Positions 17,986 through 27,690 of a stretch of DNA of 46,970 bases are shown here, one piece after another. A program made the position numbers and the translations under genes. The DNA comes from Porticoccaceae bacterium (lineage in GTDB: Bacteria > Pseudomonadota > Gammaproteobacteria > Pseudomonadales > Porticoccaceae), in the NCBI GenBank assembly GCA_012960115.1, contig DUBX01000025.1:36429-83398 (forward strand), read 5' to 3'. The notes under the pieces are model-generated. The model made no database searches. It had not been told where the DNA came from and saw only the letters and a program-made list of their open reading frames with translations. The stretch's first letter is position 1. Every line of letters starts with the position of its first letter.

Positions 17986-19323
17986 ATGCTAAGAATTTTC
18001 ACAGCTGTATTGCTTTTATTAACACTGCTACCAGCCTACGGGGAAACCCCAGAGCAAACTTCAGCCTTGAATGAAAAAATGACTGCCGAAGAACGACTAC
18101 CCCTGCAAGAATTAAGGCTGTTTACTCAGGTTTTCGAACAAATTCGCCAAGGCTATGTCGAAGAAGTCTCTGACACAGAGTTACTAGAGAATGCCATCGC
18201 TGGTTTAGTGACCGGGTTAGACCCTCATTCTACCTATCTCAAGGCAGATGATTACGGCGATCTTCAGGAAAATGCCACTGGAGAGTATGGTGGTCTCGGC
18301 ATGGAAGTCGGTGCAGACAATGGCATGATTAGAGTTATCTCGCCTATTGATGATACGCCAGCTGCCAAGGCTGGTATTGAAGCAGGCGATCTAATTGTCG
18401 AAATGAACGATTCGCCAGTACGAGGTATCGGCCTACAAAAAGCTATCGACAAACTACGCGGAGAAAAGGGCACTAGCATTAAGCTGACCATCTATCGCGA
18501 AGGAGAAGAGGGTCCTCTGACCTTTAATATTGTTCGTGATGTTATTCAAATAAGTGCGGTACGCAGTCGCCTGCTAGAGCGGGGTTACGGTTATGTGCGC
18601 ATCGCCCAATTTCAAGCCAGTTCCGGAGACGACTTTATTAAGGAAGTTGAAAACCTTAAGGCCTCAAGCCTTTCTGAGAAGGATCCAAAGGCTCAAGGTC
18701 TCAAGGGTTTAGTGATAGATTTAAGAAATAATCCGGGCGGCCTAGTGCCGGCTTCCGTTAAAATTGCCGACGCCCTTCTCGACAGCGGCACTGTGGTTTA
18801 CACCGAGGGAAGACTGCCCAGCGCCAATCATCGATTTGAAGCGCAAGCCGGGGATATCCTCAATGGCTTACCCGTAGTAGTGTTGATCAACGGTGGCAGC
18901 GCCTCAGCGTCAGAAATTGTTGCTGGTGCGCTACAAGATAATCGTCGCGCCGCCATTGTTGGCACTCAGAGTTTTGGTAAGGGATCTGTACAAACAGTGA
19001 TGCCTCTTGGCGATGGACGAGCAGTAAAGCTGACTACAGCCCGTTATTTCACTCCCAGTGGCCGCTCTATTCAAGCAGAAGGAATCGTCCCTGATATTAT
19101 CATCAAGCGCGCTGAAATCCGGCCCTATAAAACCCCTGATAGAGTTAAAGAAGCTGACCTTGACGGTCATTTAGAGGCTGAAGAAAAGGTAAATGAAGGG
19201 GATGATTCCCTAACAGAAAACGCCGAGAATCAACCTCCGGCCATTGACGACAATCAACTCTACGAGGCTCTCAACTTACTAAAGGGTTTTCACCTTTTAG
19301 GCCACAGCGCTCTACTAGATTAG
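17986..19323 (+). CDS. ctpA: carboxyl-terminal processing protease (S41)
   Basis: This periplasmic serine protease trims or degrades proteins from their C terminus and often controls murein hydrolases. A signal peptide (RIFTAVLLLLTLLPAYG) opens the 445-residue product. A PDZ domain spans roughly 90-170 (GGLGMEVG, SPIDDTPAAKAGIEAGDLI). The catalytic dyad is Ser307 in GGSASASEIV and Lys332 in SFGKGSVQT, 25 residues apart as in E. coli Prc. Size and order fit CtpA/CtpB rather than the larger Prc. It lies 59 bases after envC and probably belongs to the same operon. Its role with the EnvC-controlled amidases is inferred from the neighbourhood. Confidence 0.92.
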   Translation: MLRIFTAVLLLLTLLPAYGETPEQTSALNEKMTAEERLPLQELRLFTQVFEQIRQGYVEEVSDTELLENAIAGLVTGLDPHSTYLKADDYGDLQENATGEYGGLGMEVGADNGMIRVISPIDDTPAAKAGIEAGDLIVEMNDSPVRGIGLQKAIDKLRGEKGTSIKLTIYREGEEGPLTFNIVRDVIQISAVRSRLLERGYGYVRIAQFQASSGDDFIKEVENLKASSLSEKDPKAQGLKGLVIDLRNNPGGLVPASVKIADALLDSGTVVYTEGRLPSANHRFEAQAGDILNGLPVVVLINGGSASASEIVAGALQDNRRAAIVGTQSFGKGSVQTVMPLGDGRAVKLTTARYFTPSGRSIQAEGIVPDIIIKRAEIRPYKTPDRVKEADLDGHLEAEEKVNEGDDSLTENAENQPPAIDDNQLYEALNLLKGFHLLGHSALLD

Positions 19324-19349
19324 AGCGCCATGATTAAAAGGATGCAGGT

Positions 19350-21605
19350 CTATTTGCCCGCATCGACGTCCAAGCGGTCAACTTTCTGGAACCCCCGAGG
19401 CAACTTATGCCCGCGTCTACCTCGCTCGCCACGGTAATGCTCTAAGTCTTTAGGCTTCATCAAAAGATAGCGTTTTCCCGAGTGAACGACTAGCGAATCA
19501 CTTTCACCCACCACCGCATAATCAACTACAAATTCTTCTCGGCTTTGCAATCTAGAGCTAGGAATACTAATAATTTTATTGCCTTTGCCTCGCGCTAATT
19601 CCGGGATATCGCCGACAGGGAAAACCAACATGCGCCCTTCATTGCTCACCGCGGCGATATAGGCATCATCTTGACTCACCATCTTTGGCTGCAAAATGCG
19701 ACCGCCTTTGGGAATACTTACTACGGCCTTGCCCGCTTTATTCTTCGTGAATAGGTCGCCAACTTTGGTAATAAAACCATACCCGGCGTCGGTACCCATC
19801 AGCACCTTTTGGTCATCAGCACCCATAATTACGTCGGTGAATAGTGCACCTGACGGTAGATTTAACCGCCCAGTGGCAGGTTCACCCTGACCTCGAGCCG
19901 ATGGTAATGTATGCCCCGCCAGAGAGTAGTAGCGCCCTGTAGAATCTTGCAAAAAGACATTTTGGTTACTACGCCCAAAGGCTGACGAGAGAAACTTATC
20001 TCCCGACTTATAACTGAGAGTGGTTGGGTCAATTTCATGCCCCTTAGCTGCTCTCACCCAACCCTTGTCCGACAGCACAACTGTAATGGGTTCCGCCGTC
20101 AAAAGATCTTTTTCATTAAACGCCTGAGCTTCATCTCGCTCCTTTAACGGTGACCGGCGAGCATCGCCATATTCATCGGCGGTGCTTTTTAACTCATTCT
20201 TCACCAGAGTTTTCAAGCGAATATCTGAACCCAGCAGTAATTCAAGCTCAGCTTTCTCAGTAGCTAATTCATCCTGCTCACCACGAATTTTAAATTCTTC
20301 TAGGCGAGCTAACTGGCGTAACTTGGTGTCCAGAATATATTCAGTCTGAGTATCTGACAAACCAAATCGAGCGATTAATGCTGGCTTAGGTTCGTCCTGA
20401 GTGCGGATGATATTAATCACCTCATCAATATTCAAAAAGGCGATCAACAAACCGTCCAAGAGGTGCAACCGCTTGTCTACTTTCTGTAACCGATATTCAA
20501 GGCGGCGGCGGGTTACATCGATACGAAAACGTAACCACTCTTTTAGAATCTGCCGTAAATTCATTACCGACGGCTTTCCATCAATGGCGATGATATTTAG
20601 GTTAATGCGATAACTACGCTCTAAGTCAGTCGTAGCAAAAAGATGGTCCATCAGGGCATCTATATCAATCCTGTTGGAACGCGGGGTAATCACCAGGCGC
20701 GTTGGATTCTCATGGTCAGACTCATCGCGTAAATCTTCCACCATCGGTAGTTTTTTATTACGTATTTGCACAGCAATTTGCTCAAGGATCTTTGACCCCG
20801 ATGCCTGAAATGGTAAGGCGGTGACAATGACGTCACCATCTTCTTTATGCCAAATACCCCGCATCTTCACCGAACCACGGCCAGTCTCATAGGTATTTAA
20901 AATATCGGCACTTGACGTAATAATTTCGCCATCTGTTGGAAAGTCCGGCGCTTTAATATACTCCATCAACTCTGGAATCGTCGCCTTAGGGTTATCTAAT
21001 AAATGCAAACAGGCATTAACTACCTCGTTGAGATTATGAGGCGGTATATCAGTTGCCATACCCACCGCAATACCGGTGGTACCGTTTAATAAAACGTTGG
21101 GCACTCGGGCTGGAAGGATTTCTGGCTCATCCATGGTGGCATCAAAATTAGGTCGCCAGTTAGCTGTGCCCTGACCCAGTTCAGACAATAATACGTCGGC
21201 ATAGGCAGATAATTTTGACTCGGTATAACGCATTGCCGCAAAGGATTTTGGATCATCCGAGGAGCCCCAGTTACCCTGACCATCCACCAAAGGGTAACGG
21301 TACGAAAAAGGCTGGGCCATTAAGACCATGGCTTCATAAGCGGCACTATCACCGTGGGGGTGAAACTTACCAATCACATCACCAACGGTACGAGCCGACT
21401 TTTTGTACTTGGCGCTGGCTTTTAAGCCCAACTCACTCATGGCATAAACAATTCTGCGCTGCACGGGTTTCAATCCATCACCAATATGTGGCAGTGCGCG
21501 ATCGAGAATCACGTACATTGAATAATCTAAATATGCTTGCTCGGCATAAACGCTCACGGGCCTGCTTTCAAGGCCCTGATCATTAAAGGTTACGATATCG
21601 CTCAT
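19350..21605 (-). CDS. parC: topoisomerase IV subunit A
   Basis: ParC cuts and rejoins DNA and, with ParE, separates daughter chromosomes. The 751-residue protein (E. coli 752) carries the catalytic Tyr127 in [10 protein letters not shown], the winged-helix region with [12 protein letters not shown], and a C-terminal beta-propeller. It begins [21 protein letters not shown], typical of ParC. The quinolone-resistance region has Ser87 and Glu91, equivalent to E. coli Ser80 and Glu84, so no known resistance change is visible. It lies 24 bases downstream of parE on the same strand. Confidence 0.96.
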   Translation of the reverse strand: MSDIVTFNDQGLESRPVSVYAEQAYLDYSMYVILDRALPHIGDGLKPVQRRIVYAMSELGLKASAKYKKSARTVGDVIGKFHPHGDSAAYEAMVLMAQPFSYRYPLVDGQGNWGSSDDPKSFAAMRYTESKLSAYADVLLSELGQGTANWRPNFDATMDEPEILPARVPNVLLNGTTGIAVGMATDIPPHNLNEVVNACLHLLDNPKATIPELMEYIKAPDFPTDGEIITSSADILNTYETGRGSVKMRGIWHKEDGDVIVTALPFQASGSKILEQIAVQIRNKKLPMVEDLRDESDHENPTRLVITPRSNRIDIDALMDHLFATTDLERSYRINLNIIAIDGKPSVMNLRQILKEWLRFRIDVTRRRLEYRLQKVDKRLHLLDGLLIAFLNIDEVINIIRTQDEPKPALIARFGLSDTQTEYILDTKLRQLARLEEFKIRGEQDELATEKAELELLLGSDIRLKTLVKNELKSTADEYGDARRSPLKERDEAQAFNEKDLLTAEPITVVLSDKGWVRAAKGHEIDPTTLSYKSGDKFLSSAFGRSNQNVFLQDSTGRYYSLAGHTLPSARGQGEPATGRLNLPSGALFTDVIMGADDQKVLMGTDAGYGFITKVGDLFTKNKAGKAVVSIPKGGRILQPKMVSQDDAYIAAVSNEGRMLVFPVGDIPELARGKGNKIISIPSSRLQSREEFVVDYAVVGESDSLVVHSGKRYLLMKPKDLEHYRGERGRRGHKLPRGFQKVDRLDVDAGK

Positions 21606-21629
21606 CGGTTTTCCTGTGTTGTAAATACT

Positions 21630-23501
21630 CTAAAGTTTGCTGGCTTCGGTCAAATTACCTTTACTTTCCAACCAGTTACGTCGATCTGGGGCACGTTTCT
21701 TGGACAGTAACATATCCATTATACTGTCCGTATTATCGCCGGGCTCTAACGTGAGCTGCACTAAACGTCGAGTATCTGGGTCCATGGTTGTTTCACGTAA
21801 TTGCAGTGGATTCATCTCGCCGAGACCTTTAAAGCGCTGCACATTGACTTTGCCGCGCTTCTTTTCAGCTTGAATGCGATCGAGAATGCCCTGCTTTTCA
21901 GCCTCATCCAATGCATAGTAAACGTCTTTACCAACATCGATTCTAAACAGCGGTGGCATCGCCACATAAACATGCCCCTGGCTCACTAAGGGTCTAAAAT
22001 GCCGAACGAAAAGGGCGCACAGTAGGGTGGCAATGTGCAAACCGTCAGAGTCAGCATCGGCCAAAATACAAACCTTGTGATAGCGCAAGGAGTCTAAATC
22101 ATCGACGGCCGGATCCACCCCCAGCGCGACAGAAATATCATGCACTTCTTGAGAGCCTAAAATCTCTTGAGAATCGACTTCCCAGGTATTCAGAATTTTA
22201 CCGCGCAGCGGCATGATCGCCTGGTGTTCTCGGTTGCGAGCCTGTTTGGCTGAGCCCCCAGCGGAGTCTCCCTCTACCAGGAAAATCTCACAACGCTCTG
22301 GTTCGCCACTGGAACAATCAGCCAGCTTTCCTGGAAGTGCAGGCCCCTGAGTGATTTTTTTGCGCACCACCTTTTTGCTTGCTCGCAAACGGCGTTGCGC
22401 GGCGTAAATACACAGCTCAGCTAGTTTTTCAGCGTCTTCGGTATGTTGGTTTAACCATAGACTAAAGGCGTCTTTAACAACCCCAGAAACAAAGGCTGCT
22501 ACTTCTCGAGAAGATAGTCGGTCTTTGGTCTGACCGGAAAATTGCGGGTCGGCCAGCTTAGATGAAAGCACAAAACTACACCGATCCCAAATATCATCGG
22601 GTGTTAATTTAATACCCCGAGGCAGTAAGTTTCTAAACTCGCAAAACTCACGCATGGCTTCCAGCAAACCAGTGCCGCCTTGAGGGGTAGGAATTAGATT
22701 CACGTAACTTTCTTGAACTAACTCACCCCCCTCTGGCAACCATTGGACAGCCCAATCTGCCGCTTCGTTTTCCGCAGCAAATGTGCCGATAAAAGGCTCC
22801 GCAGGTAGTACTTCCCATCCATGCAAGGCGCCTGCTAGATAATCTTTTAGACCATCTTCGTAATACCACTCTTCACTGTCTTTAGTGTTTTCATCATGAA
22901 AACTGACAGTCAATCCACCACATAGAACTGCCTTAGCACGAAGCACATGACGCAATCGTGAGACGGAGAATTTGATAGAATCAAAGTAAACCGCGTTTGG
23001 CCAAAACCGCAAGATGGTGCCGGTATTACGTTGCCCGCAGGTGTCAATAACCTTCAGGTCTGAGGTTTTTTCACCGTTGGCAAACATCATTTGATGTACC
23101 TTGCCGTCACGCTTTACCGTGACCTCTAAGGTATTTGACAAAGCATTAACAACCGATACACCTACACCATGAAGTCCCCCTGAAAACTGATAGTGATCAT
23201 TGGAGAATTTACCTCCGGCATGCAAGGTTGACAGAATAACTTCAACACCAGGAACGCGTTGTTCTGGATGAATATCCACTGGCATGCCACGGCCATCATC
23301 GCAGACCGACAATGAACCATCTTTATGCAGAGTGACCTCCACTCGGCTGGCATGACCAGCCAGAGCTTCATCGACGCTGTTATCCACAACCTCTTGAGCT
23401 AGGTGGTTTGGTCGAGTAGTGTCGGTGTACATGCCCGGACGTTTTCGAACAGGGTCTAGGCCGGTAAGAACCTCGATATCTTTTGCGTTATAGTTGCTCA
23501 T
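21630..23501 (-). CDS. parE: topoisomerase IV subunit B
   Basis: ParE supplies ATPase activity to topoisomerase IV. The 623 residues (E. coli 630) include the GHKL pocket (EVVDNSVDEALAGHA, DDGRGMPVDIHP, GGLHGVGVSVVNALS), the transducer, and the TOPRIM domain with EGDSAGGSAKQ and metal-binding DADSDGLHIATLL. GRNREHQAIMPLRGKILN-type residues separate ParE from GyrB, and the GyrB-specific insert is absent. It is in the order nudF-yqiB-cpdA-yqiA-parE known from E. coli, extended by parC. yqiA ends 13 bases upstream. Confidence 0.96.
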   Translation of the reverse strand: MSNYNAKDIEVLTGLDPVRKRPGMYTDTTRPNHLAQEVVDNSVDEALAGHASRVEVTLHKDGSLSVCDDGRGMPVDIHPEQRVPGVEVILSTLHAGGKFSNDHYQFSGGLHGVGVSVVNALSNTLEVTVKRDGKVHQMMFANGEKTSDLKVIDTCGQRNTGTILRFWPNAVYFDSIKFSVSRLRHVLRAKAVLCGGLTVSFHDENTKDSEEWYYEDGLKDYLAGALHGWEVLPAEPFIGTFAAENEAADWAVQWLPEGGELVQESYVNLIPTPQGGTGLLEAMREFCEFRNLLPRGIKLTPDDIWDRCSFVLSSKLADPQFSGQTKDRLSSREVAAFVSGVVKDAFSLWLNQHTEDAEKLAELCIYAAQRRLRASKKVVRKKITQGPALPGKLADCSSGEPERCEIFLVEGDSAGGSAKQARNREHQAIMPLRGKILNTWEVDSQEILGSQEVHDISVALGVDPAVDDLDSLRYHKVCILADADSDGLHIATLLCALFVRHFRPLVSQGHVYVAMPPLFRIDVGKDVYYALDEAEKQGILDRIQAEKKRGKVNVQRFKGLGEMNPLQLRETTMDPDTRRLVQLTLEPGDNTDSIMDMLLSKKRAPDRRNWLESKGNLTEASKL

Positions 23502-23514
23502 GACACTCTTATGG

Positions 23515-24102
23515 TTAGTTTATGGTTGAATCTAAAATCAGGAACTGGTGAATCGCTGCCAGATACTGATCATAATCTATAAAGCTGTGGTCGCCACCCT
23601 GTTCGACAATTATTTTTGCTCCAGTATAACGAGCCTGAGCATCTCGGCAATCAAGTACTTCATCACCTGTTTGTAACAATACCAAATAGTTAGTCAAATG
23701 ATTTATTTGAACAGGGTCTAGGTGCCGAAACTCTTCAATATGGTTTTTCTCGAATACCCACTTCTCACCCGTTACATAATTAGCATTTTCGCCTAGCCAA
23801 TGATCTAGTCCGCCAGCTGGACTAACCGCCGGATTAATCAACACACTTCGCAGGTTGTATTGTTCCACCAAGCAGGTAGCAAAAAAACCACCCATAGAGC
23901 TACCGACAACAAAGAGCGGTTCAGGCAAATGATCTTCTACTATTGATCGCAGGATGTTTAACGCGGCGTTGCCAAAGGGTGGCAATGATGGGCAAAGGAA
24001 TTTTATGTCAGGGGCATTGAGCGCTAGCCACTGTTGTGTCTGAATGGCTTTTTTCGATTGAGGCGAACTGTTAAACCCGTGTAAATAGAGCAGTGTTGAC
24101 AT
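23515..24102 (-). CDS. yqiA: YqiA-family esterase
   Basis: This small alpha/beta hydrolase (195 residues, E. coli YqiA 193) acts on short-chain esters in vitro; its cellular substrate is unknown. It shows LYLHGFNSSPQSKKA at the start, the nucleophile elbow GSSMGG with Ser69, an acid in LLQTGDEVLD (Asp147 or Asp151) and the base His172 in GGDHSF. No signal peptide is present. It sits between cpdA and parE, as in enteric bacteria, 13 bases before parE. The 68-base gap after cpdA may contain an internal promoter, but none is clear. Confidence 0.92.
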   Translation of the reverse strand: MSTLLYLHGFNSSPQSKKAIQTQQWLALNAPDIKFLCPSLPPFGNAALNILRSIVEDHLPEPLFVVGSSMGGFFATCLVEQYNLRSVLINPAVSPAGGLDHWLGENANYVTGEKWVFEKNHIEEFRHLDPVQINHLTNYLVLLQTGDEVLDCRDAQARYTGAKIIVEQGGDHSFIDYDQYLAAIHQFLILDSTIN

Positions 24103-24170
24103 AGAGTACTACTCTTAAAATCAAGCTGTATAATAGCTAAAGATCAGAAGAGTCGTTGATTGTTTTTGCC

Positions 24171-24959
24171 TTAGTATCCGGTATTTTGGATATCAGGCCT
24201 CTGATGGAAACCATCAATAAATTCGACACCTGTTTCCATTACGCCACTAGCCTTTAAGTTGAGCCAACGATAACCGGGAGGTTGGTCTGACAAGGCAAAA
24301 TCATCACTATTCTGTCTAAATTGAATGCAACTAGATGGTGTCGTATGAAGTATTAGCTCACCCCATAACCCGTCAAAATGCTGATGCACATGGCCTGTGA
24401 TTACCGCCTTCACGTTGCCGTGCTCTATGAGAAGATCATACAGAGCATCAGCGTTTTGGATTTTTTGTCCATCCAGCCAGCGGCAGCCAACCTCAACAGG
24501 GCTGTGGTGCATAGCGATTAAAACCGCCTTCCCTGCGAGCTGCTCCAAACCCGCCTTTACCTGCTGTAGTCGAGTTTCAGAAATATGGCCAATCGGCGTC
24601 CCAGCTTGCGAGCTATCTAAGGTTAAGATTCCCCACTCACCCATTTCTACGACAGCGCTGTGAGGATAATTAATTAAGCCCTTTTGCATTAATTCAAAAT
24701 CGTCATGATTACCCGGCAACCATATTACCTGTTTGCCCTTTTCTACTAATAATTGATTGAGGAGAACATAGGCCTCAGCACTCGATTCTCCGGATAGATC
24801 TCCGGATAATAGTAGCAGGTCATCCCCACGCCCCTCATCATCGAGGGCGTTAAGAACCGCTTTAAAACTATCGAGAGTATTAACACCCGCCAATGTCGCG
24901 TTTTTGTCTGATCCTAGGTGGAGATCGCTAATCTGGGTTATTTGAATGCTGTCCTTCAT
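24171..24959 (-). CDS. cpdA: 3',5'-cyclic-AMP phosphodiesterase
   Basis: CpdA hydrolyses cAMP and so tunes the CRP regulon. The 262-residue protein is a class III phosphodiesterase of the calcineurin-like fold. The metal motifs are in order: SDLHLG (Asp12, His14), GDLSG (Asp54), GNHD (Asn84, His85), MHHSPVE and TGHVHQHFDG. This spacing is that of E. coli CpdA (275). The start ATG follows the yqiB stop after two bases, implying translational coupling. Context in the nudF-yqiB-cpdA-yqiA-parE cluster supports the name. Confidence 0.93.
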   Translation of the reverse strand: MKDSIQITQISDLHLGSDKNATLAGVNTLDSFKAVLNALDDEGRGDDLLLLSGDLSGESSAEAYVLLNQLLVEKGKQVIWLPGNHDDFELMQKGLINYPHSAVVEMGEWGILTLDSSQAGTPIGHISETRLQQVKAGLEQLAGKAVLIAMHHSPVEVGCRWLDGQKIQNADALYDLLIEHGNVKAVITGHVHQHFDGLWGELILHTTPSSCIQFRQNSDDFALSDQPPGYRWLNLKASGVMETGVEFIDGFHQRPDIQNTGY

Positions 24960-24961
24960 TA

Positions 24962-25402
24962 TTAGGCTTCCGAGGCCATAATGCCGTGGTGCAAACCATA
25001 AGCCAGAACCTCACCTAGGAAAATATTCCACTGCCACTTTTCATCTATAGCCTGTCGCCCTACTGTCTCAGTTAAAGCCCAGGGAATCGTTCGATCTGAG
25101 CACCATTCAATGACCTCAGCCATTTTTGCATCTCGATATGAGCGCACCTTTACCTCTATTTTAGGCATCCAGTACGGCCCCACCTGTTCAGTAACAATAT
25201 TCAAGGTGCTGGTGTACTTGGCCACCTCAATCACCTCGATAGATAATCCAGACGTTGGCCTCTCCTGAGAATGAAGTAGCACCTTTGAGCCCAGCTGTCT
25301 TGAATCTATGGCCGTTTTCTGTAGACGGCGATAATTACGTTCGCATTCATCATGCAACCCCGTCAAATCAAGATGTCGTCTTCGATTTTCAAAAAAAGCC
25401 AC
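24962..25402 (-). CDS. yqiB: DUF1249 protein YqiB
   Basis: The function of this family is unknown. The 146 residues resemble E. coli YqiB (140): CERNYRRL near the N terminus, the strand pattern SIEVIEVAKYTSTLNIVTE, a MPKIEVKVRSYRDAKMAEV core and a helical tail with KWQWNIFLGEVLAYGLHHG. It is soluble with no signal peptide. It starts at GTG, with a GGGGA about ten bases upstream. Its place between nudF and cpdA is the one seen in other gammaproteobacteria, which is the strongest support. Confidence 0.88.
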   Translation of the reverse strand: MAFFENRRRHLDLTGLHDECERNYRRLQKTAIDSRQLGSKVLLHSQERPTSGLSIEVIEVAKYTSTLNIVTEQVGPYWMPKIEVKVRSYRDAKMAEVIEWCSDRTIPWALTETVGRQAIDEKWQWNIFLGEVLAYGLHHGIMASEA

Positions 25403-25477
25403 TTCTTTTTCCCCTAATCCTATTTTGCTATCACCATAAATATTAGCTTCATCTTACTATTAAATCTGCTGACTTTT

Positions 25478-26033
25478 TCACAAATTTTTATGGTGTTGCT
25501 GAAGCCACAGTAAGCCAATCGTTACCGCGGCACTATTGAACACCCCATCAATTAATGCCTGCTGAGCCTCATGATAGGACCACACATGCAACAATATATC
25601 TTCATTCTCGCTCTCTAAACCAAAGACACCCTGCTTGTCTCGCAAATCGACCAAACCACAAAACATATGCATTTTTTCATCTGTGCCACCGGCACTAACC
25701 AAATAGTCACACATTGAAATTAACTTTTCCACTGCCAGCCCAGCTTCCTCTTGCAACTCTCGATGGGCCACATCGATTGGCATTTCGCCAGGCTCCACCA
25801 TTCCAGCCACTACTTCATATTGCCAGGGACCCTGATTATCATCTAGCGCCCCGACCCGAAATTGTTCAACTAAACCTACTAAATGATTTTCCGGATCATA
25901 AAGTAGCACTCCAACGGCCCTTAAAGAGGCGATGCCTTACCTTCAGTTTTGCAACCCTAAAAAACCCTTGGAATACAGTTTCCGTCGCCTCGACGTGAAC
26001 ATCTGACTGATTAAATTGGTGTTTTTTGACCAT
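25478..26033 (-). pseudogene. nudF: ADP-ribose pyrophosphatase NudF, broken by an internal deletion
   Basis: NudF cleaves ADP-ribose to AMP and ribose 5-phosphate. Two pieces in different frames are visible. The N-terminal piece (26033 down to 25896, 45 residues) has EATETVFQGFFRVAKLKVRHRLFKG, as in NudF, then hits TGA. The C-terminal piece (25909 down to 25478, from GTG) begins LLYDPENHLVGLVEQFRVGA and has a perfect Nudix box: G, E, then RELQEEAGL, around residues 36-58. In its frame the codons just before the GTG read RAVG, which is also family-like. Comparison with family members suggests that about 14 codons (the GxWS..RE.F.RG segment) and the frame were lost at about 25918-25922. The C-terminal piece alone lacks the N-terminal domain that NudF uses to dimerise. 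A sequence error is the main alternative. Confidence 0.75.
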
Positions 26034-26292
26034 TTTTAACTTTTCACTCGTATAAAGTTGCCTATATAGTACGTTAAAGTAACATCCTTAAGACCACTTG
26101 ATTGATTATAAGGTCAACGAATTGGGGCAAGACACGTTTGGTTCTATTTAGTAGTTTTTTGTAACCATTTTGAATCTAATGCTACCTGTATCAGCGTCTT
26201 AGTTAAGGGAATTTGCTAATCACTACAACCAAGACAAGTCTGGTAAAATGCCCGTTTAAAGCACCCACAATGGAAATTATCATGGAGTTTGT

Positions 26293-27690
26293 ATGTTGAA
26301 GGTAAGACAAAGATTTTTAACACTTTGCACAGTTCTCTTAATATCGCAGGGTAGTGCGGCGGATTCTTTAAAAGATATTTATGAACTAGCACTGCAGAGC
26401 GACCCGACCTTGCGTGCTGCGCGTGCTAATTTTCAAGTAGGTCGAGAAACTAAAAATATCAGTCGCGCCTACTTACTCCCTGTTATTTCAGCTTCAGCTG
26501 ACTTCAGTCAGGCAGAAAGAAACAGTGAATCATCGCAAGTCTATTCCTTTATCTCAGCTGATCCTTTTGTCAGTAAAAGCTTTTCAGATACTGACTCAAC
26601 GACCTATAGTGTTTCACTAACCCAAGCCATCTTTGATATGCCCGCTTGGTATCAATTTCAGCGTGGCAAAGCGCTAAGTAAGAGTGCCACCGCGCAGTTT
26701 GCCGCGGAACAGCAGACTTTGATTTTAAGGGTCAGCAGCGCCTATCTAGGCGCACTACGCGCCTATGACAACCATGAAACACGTAAGGCAGAGCAACGAG
26801 CCATTCAACGGCAACTAGAGCAAACTAAAGAGCGTTTTGAAGTGGGTTTGCTGCCAGTGACAGATGTTCATGAAGCTCAAGCAGTTTTTGATGATGCCTT
26901 GGTGAATAGTCTTGAAGCTCGCGGCGCTGTGAACATCGCCTTTGATGCGTTGCAAGTGCTCACCGGTAAAAACCACAGTGTTCTGTCAGGATTGAAAGAT
27001 GAGTTTATGGCGGTTAACCCGGTGCCTCTTGATAGTCAAGATTGGGTAAATTTTTCTCTCAACAACAACTATCAATTGAAAGTTTCTGAACTTGGTAAAG
27101 ACGCCTCGTATAACGAAGCCAAGGCGGCTACAGCACAACTTTTCCCAAAGGTTACTGCTAATGCGCGTTATTCAGATTCAGATCAAGATGGCACCCAAGT
27201 TAGCTATCTTCCTTCAATAAGTAGTTCTGAAATCTCATCTTTAAGTGATGGTCATAGTTTTGGTATTTCGGTGAGTATGCCAATATGGGCTAGCGGCATC
27301 AATGCCGGAAGAAGGCAAGCAAAACAACGTGCAATTGCATCCAGTGAAAATTTCGAAGTAGCAACGCGCAATACAGTGCAAACAGCGCGCAGTCGTCATC
27401 AGCTGGTCATTACCAACGCTGCTCGCGTTAAAGCGCGTAACCAGGCCATTACCTCAGCGGAAAGTGCTCTGGGGGCCACCCAAGCTGGATACGAAGTGGG
27501 CACGCGCAATATTGTTGATGTGCTTGCAGCTCAGCGCTCTGTGTTTCAGGCCAAACGAAACTATGCCAATGCACGATACGACTATATTTTCGCTATGATG
27601 AGTTTAAAAGAAGTGGCGGGGCAGTTGTCACCCGATGACGTATACCAACTGAATGCCTGGTTAGACCCAAGTTTAACTGTCTCTAAATAG
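26293..27690 (+). CDS. tolC: outer-membrane channel TolC
   Basis: TolC forms the trimeric outer-membrane and periplasmic tunnel used by drug efflux pumps and type I secretion. The 465-residue product starts with a signal peptide (RFLTLCTVLLISQGSAA then DSLKDIYELAL). It has the duplicated OEP helical-barrel pattern: DPTLRAARANF and YEVGTRNIVDVLAAQR are typical, and SVSLTQAIFDMPAWYQF marks the first beta hairpin. GGAG six bases before the ATG sets the start. It is divergent from the nudF operon, as in E. coli, and its 3' end overlaps convergent waaA by eight bases. Confidence 0.93.
   Translation: MLKVRQRFLTLCTVLLISQGSAADSLKDIYELALQSDPTLRAARANFQVGRETKNISRAYLLPVISASADFSQAERNSESSQVYSFISADPFVSKSFSDTDSTTYSVSLTQAIFDMPAWYQFQRGKALSKSATAQFAAEQQTLILRVSSAYLGALRAYDNHETRKAEQRAIQRQLEQTKERFEVGLLPVTDVHEAQAVFDDALVNSLEARGAVNIAFDALQVLTGKNHSVLSGLKDEFMAVNPVPLDSQDWVNFSLNNNYQLKVSELGKDASYNEAKAATAQLFPKVTANARYSDSDQDGTQVSYLPSISSSEISSLSDGHSFGISVSMPIWASGINAGRRQAKQRAIASSENFEVATRNTVQTARSRHQLVITNAARVKARNQAITSAESALGATQAGYEVGTRNIVDVLAAQRSVFQAKRNYANARYDYIFAMMSLKEVAGQLSPDDVYQLNAWLDPSLTVSK

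Noticed and set aside
19324-19380. Possible terminator between ctpA and parC (GATGC ... GCATC)
   Set aside because: The stem has only five pairs plus a mismatch, a long loop and no U run, and half of it lies inside parC.
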